Assembly (NCBI GenBank): GCA_948099385.1
Contig: CANUEZ040000196.1
Coordinates: 3,393,001 to 3,457,000 of the forward strand
Direction of reading: 5' to 3'
DNA length: 64,000 bases
Origin: Fasciola hepatica
Lineage: Eukaryota; Platyhelminthes; Trematoda; Plagiorchiida; Fasciolidae
The translations under genes were made by a program, and so were the position numbers. Below the pieces are notes generated by a model that saw only the letters and a list, made by a program, of their open reading frames with translations, was not told the DNA's origin and did not search any database. Of the stretch, positions 24,660 to 38,634 are shown in pieces (position 1 is the stretch's first letter; each line of letters begins with the position of its first letter).

Positions 24660-26774
24660 CTAAGTAAAACCAAGGCATTCCCTTATGAACAATCCACACA
24701 GATTGCTCATACAATGCAATAGAGCAGTAGCAGAGTAGATTTGTATAATATGATTCTCCATGCAGCTTGAACACTGAACTGACCATTGAAAATTATGGAA
24801 GCACTGTACAGCTGTTTGATCCGCTAAGGGAATCATGAGCATTGCACATGGACAGAACCCACTCGGAGACACGAACAAGGGTTGGGGTGAACGAATGTCA
24901 GTCGAACACCCAAACCACAAGGCTATCCCATATGGGTTTCAAAGCTTTGTTCAACATATACACTACATGATATAGCACAATCCCCAAATTGGCTTCGGCT
25001 TTCGCTTTCGCTTTGAACGGTAACAACCAAATTCTCGCACACCGATCCAATCCTATGTTCCATCACTTCTCTATTTATGGGCCTAAGTAAAACCAAGGCA
25101 TTCCCGTATGAACAATCCACACAGATTGCTCATACAATGCAATAGAGCAGTAGCAGAGTAGATTTGTATAATATGATTCTCCATGCAGCTTGAACACTGA
25201 ACTGACCATTGAAAATTATGGAAGCACTGTACAGCTGTTTGATCCGCTAAGGGAATCATGAGCATTGCACGTGGACAGAACCCACTCGGAGACACGAACA
25301 AGGGTTGGGGTGAACGAATGTCAGTCGAACACCCAAACCGCCAGGCGATCCCATATAGGTCTTAACGCTTTTTTCAACATATACAATACATGATATAGCA
25401 CAATCCCCAAATTGGCTTCGGCTTTCGCTTTCGCTTTGAACGGTAACAACCAAATTCTCGCACACCGATCCAATCCTATGTTCCATCACTTCTCTATTTA
25501 TGGGCCTAAGTAAAACCAAGGCATTCCCTTATGAACAATCCACACAGATTGCTCATACAATTCAATAGAGCAGTAGCAGAGTAGATTTGTATAATATGAT
25601 TCTCCATGCAGCTTGAACACTGAACTGACCATTGAAAATGATGGAAGCACTGTACAGCTGTTTGATCCGCTAAGGGAATCATGAGCATTGCACATGGACA
25701 GAGCCCACTCGGAGACACGAACAAGGGTTGGGGTGAACGAATGTCAGTCGAACACCCAAACCACAAGGCTATCCCATATGGGTCTCAACGCTTTGTTCAA
25801 CATATACACTACATGATATAGCACAATAACCAAATTGGCTTCGGCTTTCGCTTTCGCTTTGAACGGTAACAACCAAATTCTCGCACACCGATCCAATCCT
25901 ATGTTCCATCACTTCTCTATTTATGGGCCTAAGTAAAACCAAGGCATTCCCTTATGAACAATCCACACAGATTGCTCATACAATGCAATAGAGCAGTAGC
26001 AGAGTAGATTTGTATAATATGATTCTCCATGCAGCTTGAACACTGAACTGACCATTGAAAATGATGGAAGCACTGTACAGCTGTTTGATCCGCTAAGGGA
26101 ATCATGAGCATTGCACATGGACAGAGCCCACTCGGAGACACGAACAAGGGTTGGGGTGAACGAATGTCAGTCGAACACCCAAACCACAAGGCTATCCGAT
26201 ATGGGTCTCAACGCTTTGTTCAACATATACACTACATGATATAGCACAATACCCAAATTGGCTTCGGCTTTCGCTTTCGCTTTGAACGGTAACAACCAAA
26301 TTCTCGCACACCGATCCAATCCTATGTTCCATCACTTCTCTATTTATGGGCCTAAGTAAAACCAAGGCATTCCCTAATGAACAATCCACACAGATTGCTC
26401 ATACAATGCAATAGAGCAGTAGCAGAGTAGATTTGTATAATATGATTCTCCATGCAGCTTGAACACGGAACTGACCATTGAAAATTATGGAAGCACTGTA
26501 CAGCTGTTTGATCCGCTAACGGAATCATGAGCATTGCACATGGACAGAACCCACTCGGAGACACGAACAAGGGTTGGGGTGAACGAATGTCAAACGAACA
26601 CTCAAACCACAAGGCTATCCCATATGGGTCTCAACGCTTTGTTCAACATATACACTACATGATATAGCACAATCCCCAAATTGGCTTCGGCTTTCGCTTT
26701 CGCTTTGAACGGTAACAACCAAATTCTCGCACACCGATCCAATCCTATGTTCCATCACTTCTCTATTTATGGGC
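24660..26774. repeat. Satellite monomers, partial third copy of the 18.3-kb segment
   Basis: Five 423-bp copies. Monomers 25506, 25929 and the start of 26352 track 18321, 18744 and 19167: AATGATGG with ATAACCAAATTGG, then ATACCC, then CCCTAATGAAC with CACGGAACTGACC. The offset is 7185 bp, that is seventeen 423-bp periods less the 6-bp deletion. After about 26590 the match is lost to a GTCAAACGAACACTC haplotype. Monomer 25083 has the private CATATAGGTCTTAACGC with a TTTTTTC run near 25371. Confidence 0.8.
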
Positions 26775-29700
26775 CTAAGTAAAACCGAGGCATTCCCTTA
26801 TGAACAATCCACAGAGATTGCTCATACAATGCAATAGAGCAGTAGCAGAGTAGATTTGTATAATATGATTCTCCATGCAGCTTGAACACTGAACTGACCA
26901 TTGAAAATGATGGAAGCACTGTACAGCTGTTTGATCCGCTAAGGGAATCATGAGCATTGCACATGGACAGAGCCCACTCGGAGACACGAACAAGGGTTGG
27001 GGTGAACGAATGTCAGTCGAACACCCAAACCACAATGCTATCCCATATGTCTCGCGAAACACTTTGTTCAACATATACACTACATGATATAGCACAATCC
27101 CCAAATTGGCTTCCGCTTTTGATTTCGCTTTGAACGGTAACAATCAAATTCTCGCACACCGATCCAATCCTAAGTTCCATCACTTCTCTATTTATGGGCC
27201 TAAGTAAAACCAAGGCATTCCCTAATGAACAATCCACACAGATTGCTCATACAATGCAATAGAGCAGTAGCAGAGTAGATTTGTATAATATGATTCTCCA
27301 TGCAGCTTGAACACGGAACTGACCATTGGAAATTATGGAAGCACTGTACAGCTGTTTGATCCGCTAACGGAATCATGAGCATTGCACATGGACAGAACCC
27401 ACTCGGAGACACGAACAAGGGTTGGGGTGAACGAATGTCAAACGAACACTCAAACCACAAGGCTATCCGATATGGGTCTCAACGCTTTGTTCAACATATA
27501 CACTACATGATATAGCACAATCCCCAAATTGGCTTCGGCTTTCGCTTTCGCTATGGATGGTAACAACCAAATTCTCGCACACCGATCCAATCCTATGTTC
27601 CATCACTTCTTTATTTATGGGCCTAAGTAAAACCAAGGCATTCCCTAATGAACAATCCACACAGATTGCTCATACAATGCAATAGAGCAGTAGCAGAGTA
27701 GATTTGTATAATATGATTCTCCATGCAGCTTGAACACGGAACTGACCATTGAAAATTATGGAAGCACTGTACAGCTGTTTGATCCGCTAACGGAATCATG
27801 AGCATTGCACATGGACAGAACCCACTCGGAGACACGAACAAGGGTTGGGGTGAACGAATGTCAAACGAACACTCAAACCACAAGGCTATCCCATATGGGT
27901 CTCAACGCTTTGTTCAACATATACACTACATGATATAGCACAATCCCCAAATTGGCTTCGGCTTTCGCTTTCGCTTTGAACGGTAACAACCAAATTCTCG
28001 CACACCGATCCAATCCTATGTTCCATCACTTCTCTATTTATGGGCCTAAGTAAAACCAACGCATTCCCTTATGAACAATCCACACAGATTGCTCATACAA
28101 TGCAATAGAGCAGTAGCAGAGTAGATTTGTATAATATGATTCTCCATGCAGCTTGAACACTGAACTGACCATTGAAAATGATGGAAGCACTGTACAGCTG
28201 TTTGATCCGCTAAGGGAATCATGAGCATTGCACATGGACAGAGCCCACTCGGAGACACGAACAAGGGTTGGGGTGAACGAATGTCAGTCGAACACCCAAA
28301 CCACAAGGCTATCCCATATGTCTCGCGAAACACTTTGTACATAATATACACTACATGATATAGCACAATCCCCAAATTGGCTTCGGCTTTCACTATCGCT
28401 TTGAACGGTAACAACCAAAATCTCGCACACCGATCCAATCCTAAGTTCCATCACTTCTCTATTTATGGGCCTAAGTAAAACCAAGGCATTCCCTTATGAA
28501 CAATCCACACAGATTGCTCATACAATGCAATAGAGCAGTAGCAGAGTAGATTTGTATAATATGATTCTCCATGCAGCTTGAACACTGAAGTGACCATTGG
28601 AAATTATGGAAGCACTGTACAGCTGTTTGATCCGCTAAGGGAATCATGAGCATTGCACATGGAAAGAGCCCACACGGGGACACGAACAAGGGTTGGGGTG
28701 AACGAATGTCAGTCGAACACCCAAACCACAAGGCTATCCGATATGGGTCTCAACGCTTTGTTCAACATATACAATACATGATATAGCACAATCCCCAAAT
28801 TGGCTTCGGCTTTCGCTTTCGCTTTGAACGGTAACAACCAAATTCTCGCACACCGATCCAATCCTATGTTCCATCACTTCTCTATTTATGGGCCTAAGTA
28901 AAACCAAGGCATTCCCGTATGAACAATCCCCACAGATTGCTCATACAATGCAATAGAGCAGTAGCAGAGTAGATTTGTATAATATGATTCTCCATGCAGC
29001 TTGAACACTGAACTGACCATTGAAAATGATGGAAGCACTGTACAGCTGTTTGATCCGCTAAGGGAATCATGAGCATTGCACGTGGACAGAACCCACTCGG
29101 AGACACGAACAAGGGTTGGGGTGAACGAATGTCAGTCGGATACCCAAACCACAAGGCTATCCGATATGGGTCTCAACGCTTTGTTCAACATGTACACTAC
29201 ATGATATAGCACAATCCCCAAATTGGCTTCGGCTTTCGCTTTCGCTTTGAACGGTAACAACCAAATTCTCGCACACCGATCCAATCCTATGTTCCATCAC
29301 TTCTCTATTTATGGGCCTAAGTAAAACCAAGGCATTCCCTTATGAACAATCCACACAGATTGCTCATACAATGCAATAGAGCAGTAGCAGAGTAGATTTG
29401 TATAATATGATTCTCCATGCAGCTTGACCACGAAACTGACCATTGAAAATTATGGAAGCACTGTACATCTGATTGATCCGCTAAGGGAATCATGAGCATT
29501 GCACATGGACAGAGCCCACTCGGAGACACGAACAAGGGTTGGGGTGAACGAATGTCAGTCGAACACCCAAACCACAAGGCTATCCGATATGGGTCTCAAC
29601 GCTTTGTTCAACATATACAATACATGATATAGCACAATCCCCAAATTGGCTTCGGCTTTCGCTTCCGGTTTGAACGGTAACAACCAAATTCTCGCACACC

Positions 29701-32700
29701 GTTCCAATCCTATGTTCCATCACTTCTCTATTTATGGGCCTAAGTAAAACCAAGGCATTCCCTTATGAACAATCCACACAGATTGCTCATACAATGCAAT
29801 AGAGCAGTAGCATACTAGATTTAAATAAAATGATTCTCCATGCAGCTTGAACACTGAACTGACCATTGAATATAATGAAAGCACTGTACAGCTGTTTGAT
29901 CCGCTAAGGGAATCATGAGCATTGCACATGGACAGAGCCCACTCGGAGACACGAACAAGGGTTGGGGTGAACGAATGTCAGTCGAACACCCAAACCACAA
30001 GGCTATCCCAAATGTCTCCCAAAACACTTTGTACCTAACATACACTACATGATATAGCACAATCCCCAAATTGGCTTCGGCTTTCGCTTCCGCTTTGAAC
30101 GGTAACAACCAAATTCTCGAACACCGTTCCAATCCTATGTTCCATCATTTCTCTATTTATGGGCCTAAGTAAAACCAAGGCATTCCCTTATGAACAATCC
30201 ACACAGATTGCTCATACAATGCAATAGAGCAGTAGCATACTAGATTTAAATAAAATGATTCTCCATGCAGCTTGAACACTGAACTGACCATTGAATATAA
30301 TGAAAGCACTGTACAGCTGTTTGATCCGCTAAGGGAATCATGAGCATTGCACATGGACAGAACCCACTCGGAGACACGAACAAGGGTTGGGGTGAACGAA
30401 TGTCAGTCGAACACCCAAACCACAAGGCTATCCGATATGGGTCTCAACGCTTCGTTCAACGTATACACTACATGATATAGCACAATCCCCAAATTGGATT
30501 CGGCTTTCGCTTTCGCTTTGAACGGTAACAAACAAATTCTTGCACACCGATCCAATCCTATGTTCCATCACTTCTCTATTTATGGGCCTATGTAAAACCA
30601 AGGCATTCCCTTATGAACAATCCACACAGATTGCTCATACAATGCAATAGAGCAGTAGCAGAGTAGATTTGTATAATATGATTCTCCATGCAACTTGACC
30701 ACGGAACTGACCATTGAAAATTATGGAAGCACTGTACAGCTGTTTGATCCGCTAAGGGAATCATGAGCATTGCACATGGAAAGAGCCCACTCGGAGACAC
30801 GAACAAGGGTTGGGGTGAACGAATGTCAGTCGAACACCCAAACCAAAAGCCTATCCCATATGGCTCCCAAAACACTTTGTACATAATATACACTACATGA
30901 TATAGCACAATCCCCAAATTGGCTTCGGCTTTCGCTTTCGCTTTGAACGGTAACAACCAAATTCTCGCACACCGATCCAATCCTATGTTCCATCACTTCT
31001 CTATTTATGGGCCTAAGTAAAACCAAGGCATTCCCTTATGAACAATCCACACAGATTGCTCATACAATGCAATAGAGCAGTAGCAGTGTAGATTTGTATA
31101 ATATGATTCTCCATGCAGCTTGAACACTGAACTGACCATTGAAAATTATGGAAGCACTGTACAGCTGTTTGATCCGCTAAGGGAATCATGAGCATTGCAC
31201 ATGGACAGAGCCCACACGGGGACACGAACAAGGGTTGGGGTGAACGAATGTCAGTCGAACACCCAAACCACAAGGCTATCCCATATGGGTCTCAACGCGT
31301 TGTTCAACATATACAATACATGATATAGCACAATCCCCAAATTGGCTTCGGCTTTCGCTTTCGCTTTGAACGGTAACAACCAAATTCTCGCACACCGATC
31401 CAATCCTATGTTCCATCACTTCTCTATTTATGGGCCTATGTAAAACCAAGGCATTCCCTTATGAACAATCCACACAGATTGCTCATACAATGCAATAGAG
31501 CAGTAGCAGAGTATATTTGAATAATATTATTCTCCATGCAGCTTGACCACGGAACTGACCATTGAAAATTATGGAAGCACTGTACAGCTGTTTGATCCGC
31601 TAAGGGAATCATGAGCATTGCACATGGACAGAGCCCACTCGGAGACACGAACAAGGGTTGGGGTGAACGAATGTCATTCGAACACCCAAACCACAAGCCT
31701 ATCCCATATGGCTCCCAAAACACTTTGTACATAATATACACTACATGATATAGCACAATCCCCAAATTGGCTTCGGCTTTCGCTTTCGCTTTGAACGGTA
31801 ACAAAAAATTCTCGCACACCGATCCAATCCTATGTTCCATCACTTCTCTATTTATGGGCCTAGGTAAAACCAAGGCATTCTCTTATGAACAATCCACACA
31901 GATTGCTCATACAATGCAATAGAGCAGTAGCAGAGTAGATTTGTATAATATGATTCTCCATGCAGCTTGATTACTGAAATGACCATTGAAAATGATGGAA
32001 GCACTGTACAGCTGTTTGATCCGCTAAGGGAATCATGAGCATTGCACATGGACAGAGCCCACTCGGAGACACGAACAAGGGTTGGGGTGAACGAATGTCA
32101 GTCGAACACCCAAACCACAAGCCTATCCCATATGGTTCCCAAAACAATTTGTTCATAATATACACTACATGATATAGCACAATCCCCAAATTGGCTTCGG
32201 CTTTCGCTTTCGCTTTGAACGGTAACAACCAAATTCTCGCACACCGATCCAATCCTATGTTCCATCACCTCTCTATTTATGGGCCTAAGTAAAACCAAGG
32301 CATTCTCTTATGAACAATCCACACAGATTGCTCATACAATGCAATAGAGCAGTAGCAGAGTAGATTTGTATAATATGATTCTCAATGCAGCTTGAACACT
32401 GAACTGACCATTGAAAATTATGGAAGCACTGTACAGCTGTTTGATCCGCTAAGGGAATCATGAGCATTGCACGTGGAAAGAACCCACTCGGAGACACGAA
32501 CAAGGGTTGGGGTGAACGATTGTCAGTCGGACACCCAAACCACAAGGCTATCCGATATGGGTCTCAACGCTTTGTTCAACATATACACTACATGATATAG
32601 CACAATACCCAAATTGGCTTCGGCTTTCGCTTTCGCTTTGAACGGTAACAACCAAATTCTCGCACACCGATCCAATCCTATGTTCCATCACTTCTCTATT

Positions 32701-32707
32701 TATGGGC
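26775..32707. repeat. Diverged mosaic block of satellite monomers
   Basis: Fourteen monomers, several 424 or 425 bp. Six carry a rearranged segment after the CCCATATG position, at about 27048, 28318, 30008, 30855, 31702 and 32129: either TCTCGCGAAACACTTTG or the related GGCTCCCAAAACACTTTG, usually followed by TACATAATATAC. Normal copies read GGTCTCAACGCTTTG there. Other block-specific changes are CCTAAGTTCC (27170 and 28440), GCTTCCG forms of the hexamer tract, and GACCACGG. Normal monomers are interspersed. I read it as an older or less homogenised subfamily. It lies where the left-domain variants stop and the right-domain variants begin. Confidence 0.85.
29740..30587. repeat. Adjacent near-identical monomer pair
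   Basis: Monomers 29740 (425 bp) and 30165 (423 bp) share a set of changes found nowhere else: GCATACTAGATTTAAATAAA replacing the usual GCAGAGTAGATTTGTATAAT, and ATTGAATATAATGAAAGC. This is a single-monomer tandem duplication inside the diverged block. The change creates an AATAAA hexamer at 29824 and 30249, probably incidental. Confidence 0.85.
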
Positions 32708-35247
32708 CTAAGTAAAACCAAGGCATTCCCTTATGAACAATCCACACAGATTGCTCATACAATGCAATAGAGCAGTAGCAGAGTAGATTTGTATAATATG
32801 ATTCTCCATGCAGCTTGAACACTGAACTGACCATTGAAAATTATAGAAGCACTGTACAGCTGTTTGATCCGCTAAGGGAATCATGAGCATTGCACATGGA
32901 CAGAGCCCACACGGAGACACGAACAAGATTTGGGGTGAACGAATGTCAGTCGAACACCCAAATCACAAGGCTATCCCATATGGGTCTCAACGCTTTGTTC
33001 AACATATACACTACATGATATAGCAAAATCCCCAAATTGGCTTCGGCTTTCGCTTTCGCTTTGAACGGTAACAACCAAATTCTCGCACACCGATCCAATC
33101 CTATGTTCCATCACTTCTCTATTTATGGGCCTAAGTAAAACCAAGGCATTCCCTTATGAACAATCCACACAGATTGCTCATACAATGCAATAGAGCAGTA
33201 GCAGAGTAGATTTGTATAATATGATTCTCCATGCAGCTTGAACACTGAACTGACCATTGAAAATGATGGAAGCACTGTACAGCTGTTTGATCCGCTAAGG
33301 GAATCATGAGCATTGCACATGGACAGATCCCACACGGAGACACGAACAAGGGTTGGGGTGAACGAATGTCAGTCGAACACCCAAACCACAAGGCTATCCG
33401 ATATGGGTCTCAACGCTTTGTTCAACGTATACACCGCATGATATAGCACAATCCCCAAATTGGCTTCGGCTTTCGCTTTCGCTTTGAACGGTAACATTCA
33501 AATTCTCGCTGACCGATCCAATCCTATGTTCCATCACTTCTCTATTTATATGGGCTCAAGTAAAACCAAGGCATTCCCTTATGAACAATCCACACAGATT
33601 GCTCATACAATGCAATAGAGCAGTAGCAGAGTAGATTTGTACAATATGATTCTCCATGCAGCTTGAACACTGAACTGACCATTGAAAATTATAGAAGAAC
33701 TGTACAGCTGTTTGATCCGCTAAGGGAATCATGAGCATTGCACATGGACAGAGCCCACACGGAGACACGAACAAGGGTTGGGGTGAACGAATGTCAGTCG
33801 AACACCCAAATCACAAGGCTATCCGATATGGGTCTCAACGCTTTGTTCAACATATACACTACATGATATAGCAAAATCCCCAAATTGGCTTCGGCTTTCG
33901 CTTTCGCTTTGAACGGTAACAACCAAATTCTCGCACACCGATCCAATCCTATGTTCCATCACTTCTCTATTTATGGGCCTAAGTAAAACCAAGGCATTCC
34001 CTTATGAAGAATCCACACAGATTGCTCATACAATGCAATAGAGCAGTAGCAGAGTAGATTTGTATAATATGATTCTCCATGCAGCTTGAACACTGAACTG
34101 ACCATTGAAATTTATGGAAGCACTGTACAGCTGTTTGATCCGCTAAGGTAATCATGAGCATTGCACATGGACAGAACCAACTCGGAGACACGAACAAGGG
34201 TTGGGGTGAACGAATGTCAGTCGAACACCCAAATCACAAGGCTATCCGATATGGGTCTCAACGCTTTGTTCAACATATACAATACATGATATAGCACAAT
34301 CCCCAAATTGGCTTCGGCTTTCGCTTTCGCTTTGAACGGTAACAACCAAATTCTCGCACACCGATCCAATCCTATGTTCTAACACTTCTCTATTTATGGG
34401 CCTAAGTAAAACCAAGGCATTCCCTTATGATCAATCTACACAGATTGCTCATACAATGCAATAGAGCAGTAGCAGAGTAGATTTGTATAATATGATTCTC
34501 CATGCAGCTTGACCACGGAACTGACCATTGGAAATTATGGAAGCACTGTACAGCTGTTTGATCCGCTAAGGGAATCATGAGCATTGCACATGGACAGAGC
34601 CCACTCGGAGACACGAACAAGGGTTGGGGTGAACGAATGTCAGTCGAACACCCAAACCACAAGGCTATCCGATATGGGTCTCAACGCTTCGTTCAACGTA
34701 TACACCGCATGATATAGCACAATCCCCAAATTGGCTTCGGCTTTCGCTTTCGCTTTTAACGGTAACATTCAAATTCTCGCTGACCGATTCAATCCTATGT
34801 TCTAACACTTCTCTATTTATGGGCCTAAGTAAAACCAAGGCATTCCCTTATGAACAATCCACACAGATTGCTCATACAATGCAATAGCGCAGTAGCAGAG
34901 TAGATTTGTATAATATGATTCTCCATGCAGCTTGAACACTGAACTGACCATTGAAAATTATGGAAGCACTGTACATCTGTTTGATCCGCTAAGGTAATCA
35001 TGAGCATTGCACATGGACAGAACCCACTCGGAGACACGAACAAGGGTTGGGGTGAACGAATGTCAGTCGAACACCCAAATCACAAGGCTATCCGATATGG
35101 GTCTCAACGCTTTGTTCAACATATACAATACATGATATAGCACAATCCCCAAATTTGCTTCGGCTTTCGCTTTCGCTTTGAACGGTAACAAACAAATTCT
35201 CGCACACCGATCCAATCCTATGTTCCATCACTTCTCTATTTATGCGC

Positions 35248-36093
35248 CTAAGTAAAACCAAGGCATTCCCTTATGAACAATCCACGCAGATTGCTCATAC
35301 AATGCAACACAGCAGTAGCAGAGTAGATTTGTATAATATGATTCTCCATGCAGCTTGAACACGGAACTGACCATTGAAAATTGTGAAAGCACTGTACAGC
35401 TGTTTGATCCGCTAAGGGAATCATGAGCATTGCACATAGACAGAGCCCACTCGGAGACACGAATAAGGGTTGGGGTGAACGTATGTCAGTCGAACACCCA
35501 AACCACAAGGCGATCCGATATGGGTCTCAACGCTTTGTTCAACGTATACACTACATGATATAGCACAATCCCCAAATTGGCTTCGGCTTTCGCTTTCGCT
35601 TTGAACGGTAACATTCAAATTCTCGCACACCGATCCAATCCTATGTTCTATCACTTCTCTATTTATGGGCCTAAGTAAAACCAAGGCATTCCCGTATGAA
35701 CAATCCACACAGATTGCTCATACAATGCAATAGAGCAGTAGCAGAGTAGATTTGTATAATATGATTCTCCATGCAGCTTGAACACGGAACTGACCATTGA
35801 AAATTGTGAAAGCACTGTACAGCTGTTTGATCCGCTAAGGGAATCATGAGCATTGCACATAGACAGAGCCCACTCGGAGACACGAACAAGGGTTGGGGTG
35901 AACGAATGTCAGTCGAACACCCAAACCACAAGGCGATCCGATATGGGTCTCAATGCTTTGTTCAACGTATACACTACATGATATAGCACAATCCCCAAAT
36001 TGGCTTCGGCTTTCGCTTTCGCTTTGAACGGTAACATTCAAATTCTCGCACACCGATCCAATCCTATGTTCTATCACTTCTCTATTTATGGGC
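35248..36093. repeat. Adjacent near-identical monomer pair
   Basis: Monomers 35248 and 35671 share CGGAACTGACC, AAATTGTGAAAGC, ACATAGACAGAG, AAGGCGATCCGATATG, CAACGTATAC, GTAACATTCAAATTC and GTTCTATCAC. They differ at roughly seven sites (for example CAACACAGC versus CAATAGAGC). This is a one-monomer duplication somewhat older than the pair at 29.7 kb. Confidence 0.85.
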
Positions 36094-38209
36094 CTAAGTA
36101 AAACCAAGGCATTCCCGTATGAACAATCCACACAGATTGCTCATACAATGCAATAGAGCAGTAGCAGAGTAGATTTGTATAATATGATTCTCCATGCAGC
36201 TTGAACACTGAACTGACCATTGAAAATTATGAAAGCACTGTACAGCTGTTTGATCCGCTAAGGGAATCATGAGCATTGCTCATAGACGGTGCCCACTCGG
36301 AGACACGGACAAGGGTTGGGGTGAACGAATGTCAGTCGAACACCCAAATCACAAGGCTATCCCATATGGGTCTCAACGCTTTGTTCAACATATACAATAC
36401 ATGATATAGCACAATCCCCAAATTGGCTTCGGCTTTCGCTTTCGCTTTGAACGGTAACAACCAAATTCTCGCACACCGATCCAATCCTATGTTCCATCAC
36501 TTCTCTATTTATGCGCCTAAGTAAAACCAAAGCATTCCCTTATGAACAATCCACACAGATTGCTCATACAATGCAATAGAGCAGTAGCAGAGTAGATTTG
36601 TATAATATGCTTCTCCATGCAGCTTGAACACTGAACTGACCATTGAAAATGATGGAAGCACTGTACAGCTGTTTGATCCGCTAAGGGAATCATGAGCATT
36701 GCACGTGGACAGAGCCCACTCGGAGACACGAACAAGGGTTGGGGTGAACGAATGTCAGTCGAACACCCAAACCACAAGGCTATCCGATATGGGTCTCAAC
36801 GCTTCGTTCAACGTATACACTACATGATATAGCACAATCCCCAAATTGGCTTCGGCTTTCGCTTTCGCTTTGAACGGTAACAACCAAATTCTCGCACACC
36901 GATCCAATCCTATGTTCCATCACTTCTCTACTTATGGGCCTTAGTAAAACCAAGGCATTCCCTTATGAACAATCCACACAGATTTCTCATACAATGCAAT
37001 AGAGCAGTAGCAGAGTAGATTTGTATAATATGATTCTCCATGCAGCTTGAACACTGAACTGACCATTGAAAATTATGGAAGCACTGCACAGCTGTTTGAT
37101 ACGCTAAGGGAATCATGTGCATTGCACGTGGACAGAGCCCACTCGGAGACACGAACAAGGGTTGGGGTGAACGAATGTCAGTCGAACATCCAAACCACAA
37201 GGCTATCCGATATGGGTCTCAACGCTTTGTTCAACTTATACACTACATGATATAGCACAATCCCCAAATTGGCTTCGGCTTTCGCTTTCGCTTTGAACGG
37301 TAACAACCAAATTCTCGCACACCGATCCAATCCTATGTTCTATCACTTCTCTATTTATGGGCCTAAGTAAAACCAAGGCATTCCCTTATGAACAATCCAC
37401 ACAGATTTCGCATACAATGCAATAGAGCAGTAGCAGAGTAGATTTGTATAATATGATTCTCCATGCAGCTTGAACACTGAACTGACCATTGAAAATGACG
37501 GAAGCACGGCACAGCTGTTTGATCCGCTAAGGGAATCATGAGCATTGCACGTGGACAGAGCCCACTCGGAGACACGAACAAGGGTTGGAGTGAACGAATG
37601 TCAGTCGAACACCCAAACCACAAGGCTATCCCATATGGGTCTCAACGCTTCGTTCAACATATACAATACATGATATAGCACACTCCCCAAATTGGCTTCG
37701 GCTTTCGCTTTCGCTTTGAACGGTAACAACCAAATTCTCGCACACCGATCCAATCCTATGTTCCATCACTTCTCTATTTATGGGCCTATGTAAAACCAAG
37801 GCATTCCCTTATGAACAATCCACACAGATTGCTCATACAATGCAATAGAGCAGTAGCAGAGTAGATTTGTATAATATGATTCTCCATGCAGCTTGAACAC
37901 TGAACTGACCATTGAAAATTATGAAAGCACTGTACAGCTGTTTGATCCGCTAAGGGAATCATGAGCATTGCACATGGACAGAGCCCACTCGGAGACACGA
38001 ACAAGGGTTGGGGTGAACGAATGTCAGTCGAACACCCAAACCACAAGGCTATCCCATATGGGTCTGAACGCTTTGTTCAACATATACAATACATGATATA
38101 GCACAATCCCCAAATTGGCTTCGGCTTTCCGCTTTCGCTTTGAACGGTAACAATCAAATTCTCGCACACCGATCCAATCCTATGTTCCATCACTTCTCTA
38201 TTTATGGGC

Positions 38210-38634
38210 CTAAGTAAAACCAAGGCATTCCCGTATGAACAATCCACACAGATTGCTCATACAATGCAATAGAGCAGTAGCAGAGTAGATTTGTATAATA
38301 TGATTCTCCATGCAGCTTGAACACTGAACTGACCATTGGAAATTATGGAAGCACGGCACAGCTGTTTGATCCGCTAAGGGAATCATGAGCATTGCACATG
38401 GACAGAACCCACTCGGAGACACGAACAAGGGTTGGGGTGAACGAATGTCAGTCGAACACCCAAACCACAAGGCTATCCGATATGGGTCTCAACGCTTTGT
38501 TCAACATATACTCTACATGATGTAGCACAATCCCCAAATTGGCTTCGGCTTTCGCTTTCGCTTTGAACGGTAACAACCAAATTCTCGCACACCGATCCAA
38601 TCCTATGTTCCATCACTTCTCTATTTATATGGGC
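38210..38634. repeat. D-like hybrid monomer preceding the HOR core
   Basis: This 425-bp copy ends like type D of the core (ATATACTCTACATGATGTAG and TATATGGGCTCAAG), but its first half has CCCGTATG, ATTGGAAATTATGG and GCACGGCACAG. It marks the left boundary of the regular HOR core. Confidence 0.8.

Larger units (their letters stand above)
32708..38634. repeat. Transition zone with intermediate alleles
   Basis: Fourteen monomers. Local pairs are 32708/33556 (TTATAGAAG, GCAAAATCCCC, offset 848), 33131/34402 (ACACCGCATG, GTAACATTCAAATTCTCGCT, offset 1271), 33979/34825 (CGCTAAGGTAATC) and the adjacent 35248/35671. The first TATATGGGCTCAAG junction (+2 bp) appears at 33549, and CAACGTATAC becomes common here. 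Both become fixed in parts of the HOR core. Monomer 37786 is 424 bp through an extra C in GGCTTTCCGC at about 38129. Confidence 0.8.

Noticed and set aside
29824..29829. AATAAA polyadenylation signal (also at 30249)
   Set aside because: Found only in two duplicated monomers, with no gene upstream. Expected by chance in an AT-rich stretch.
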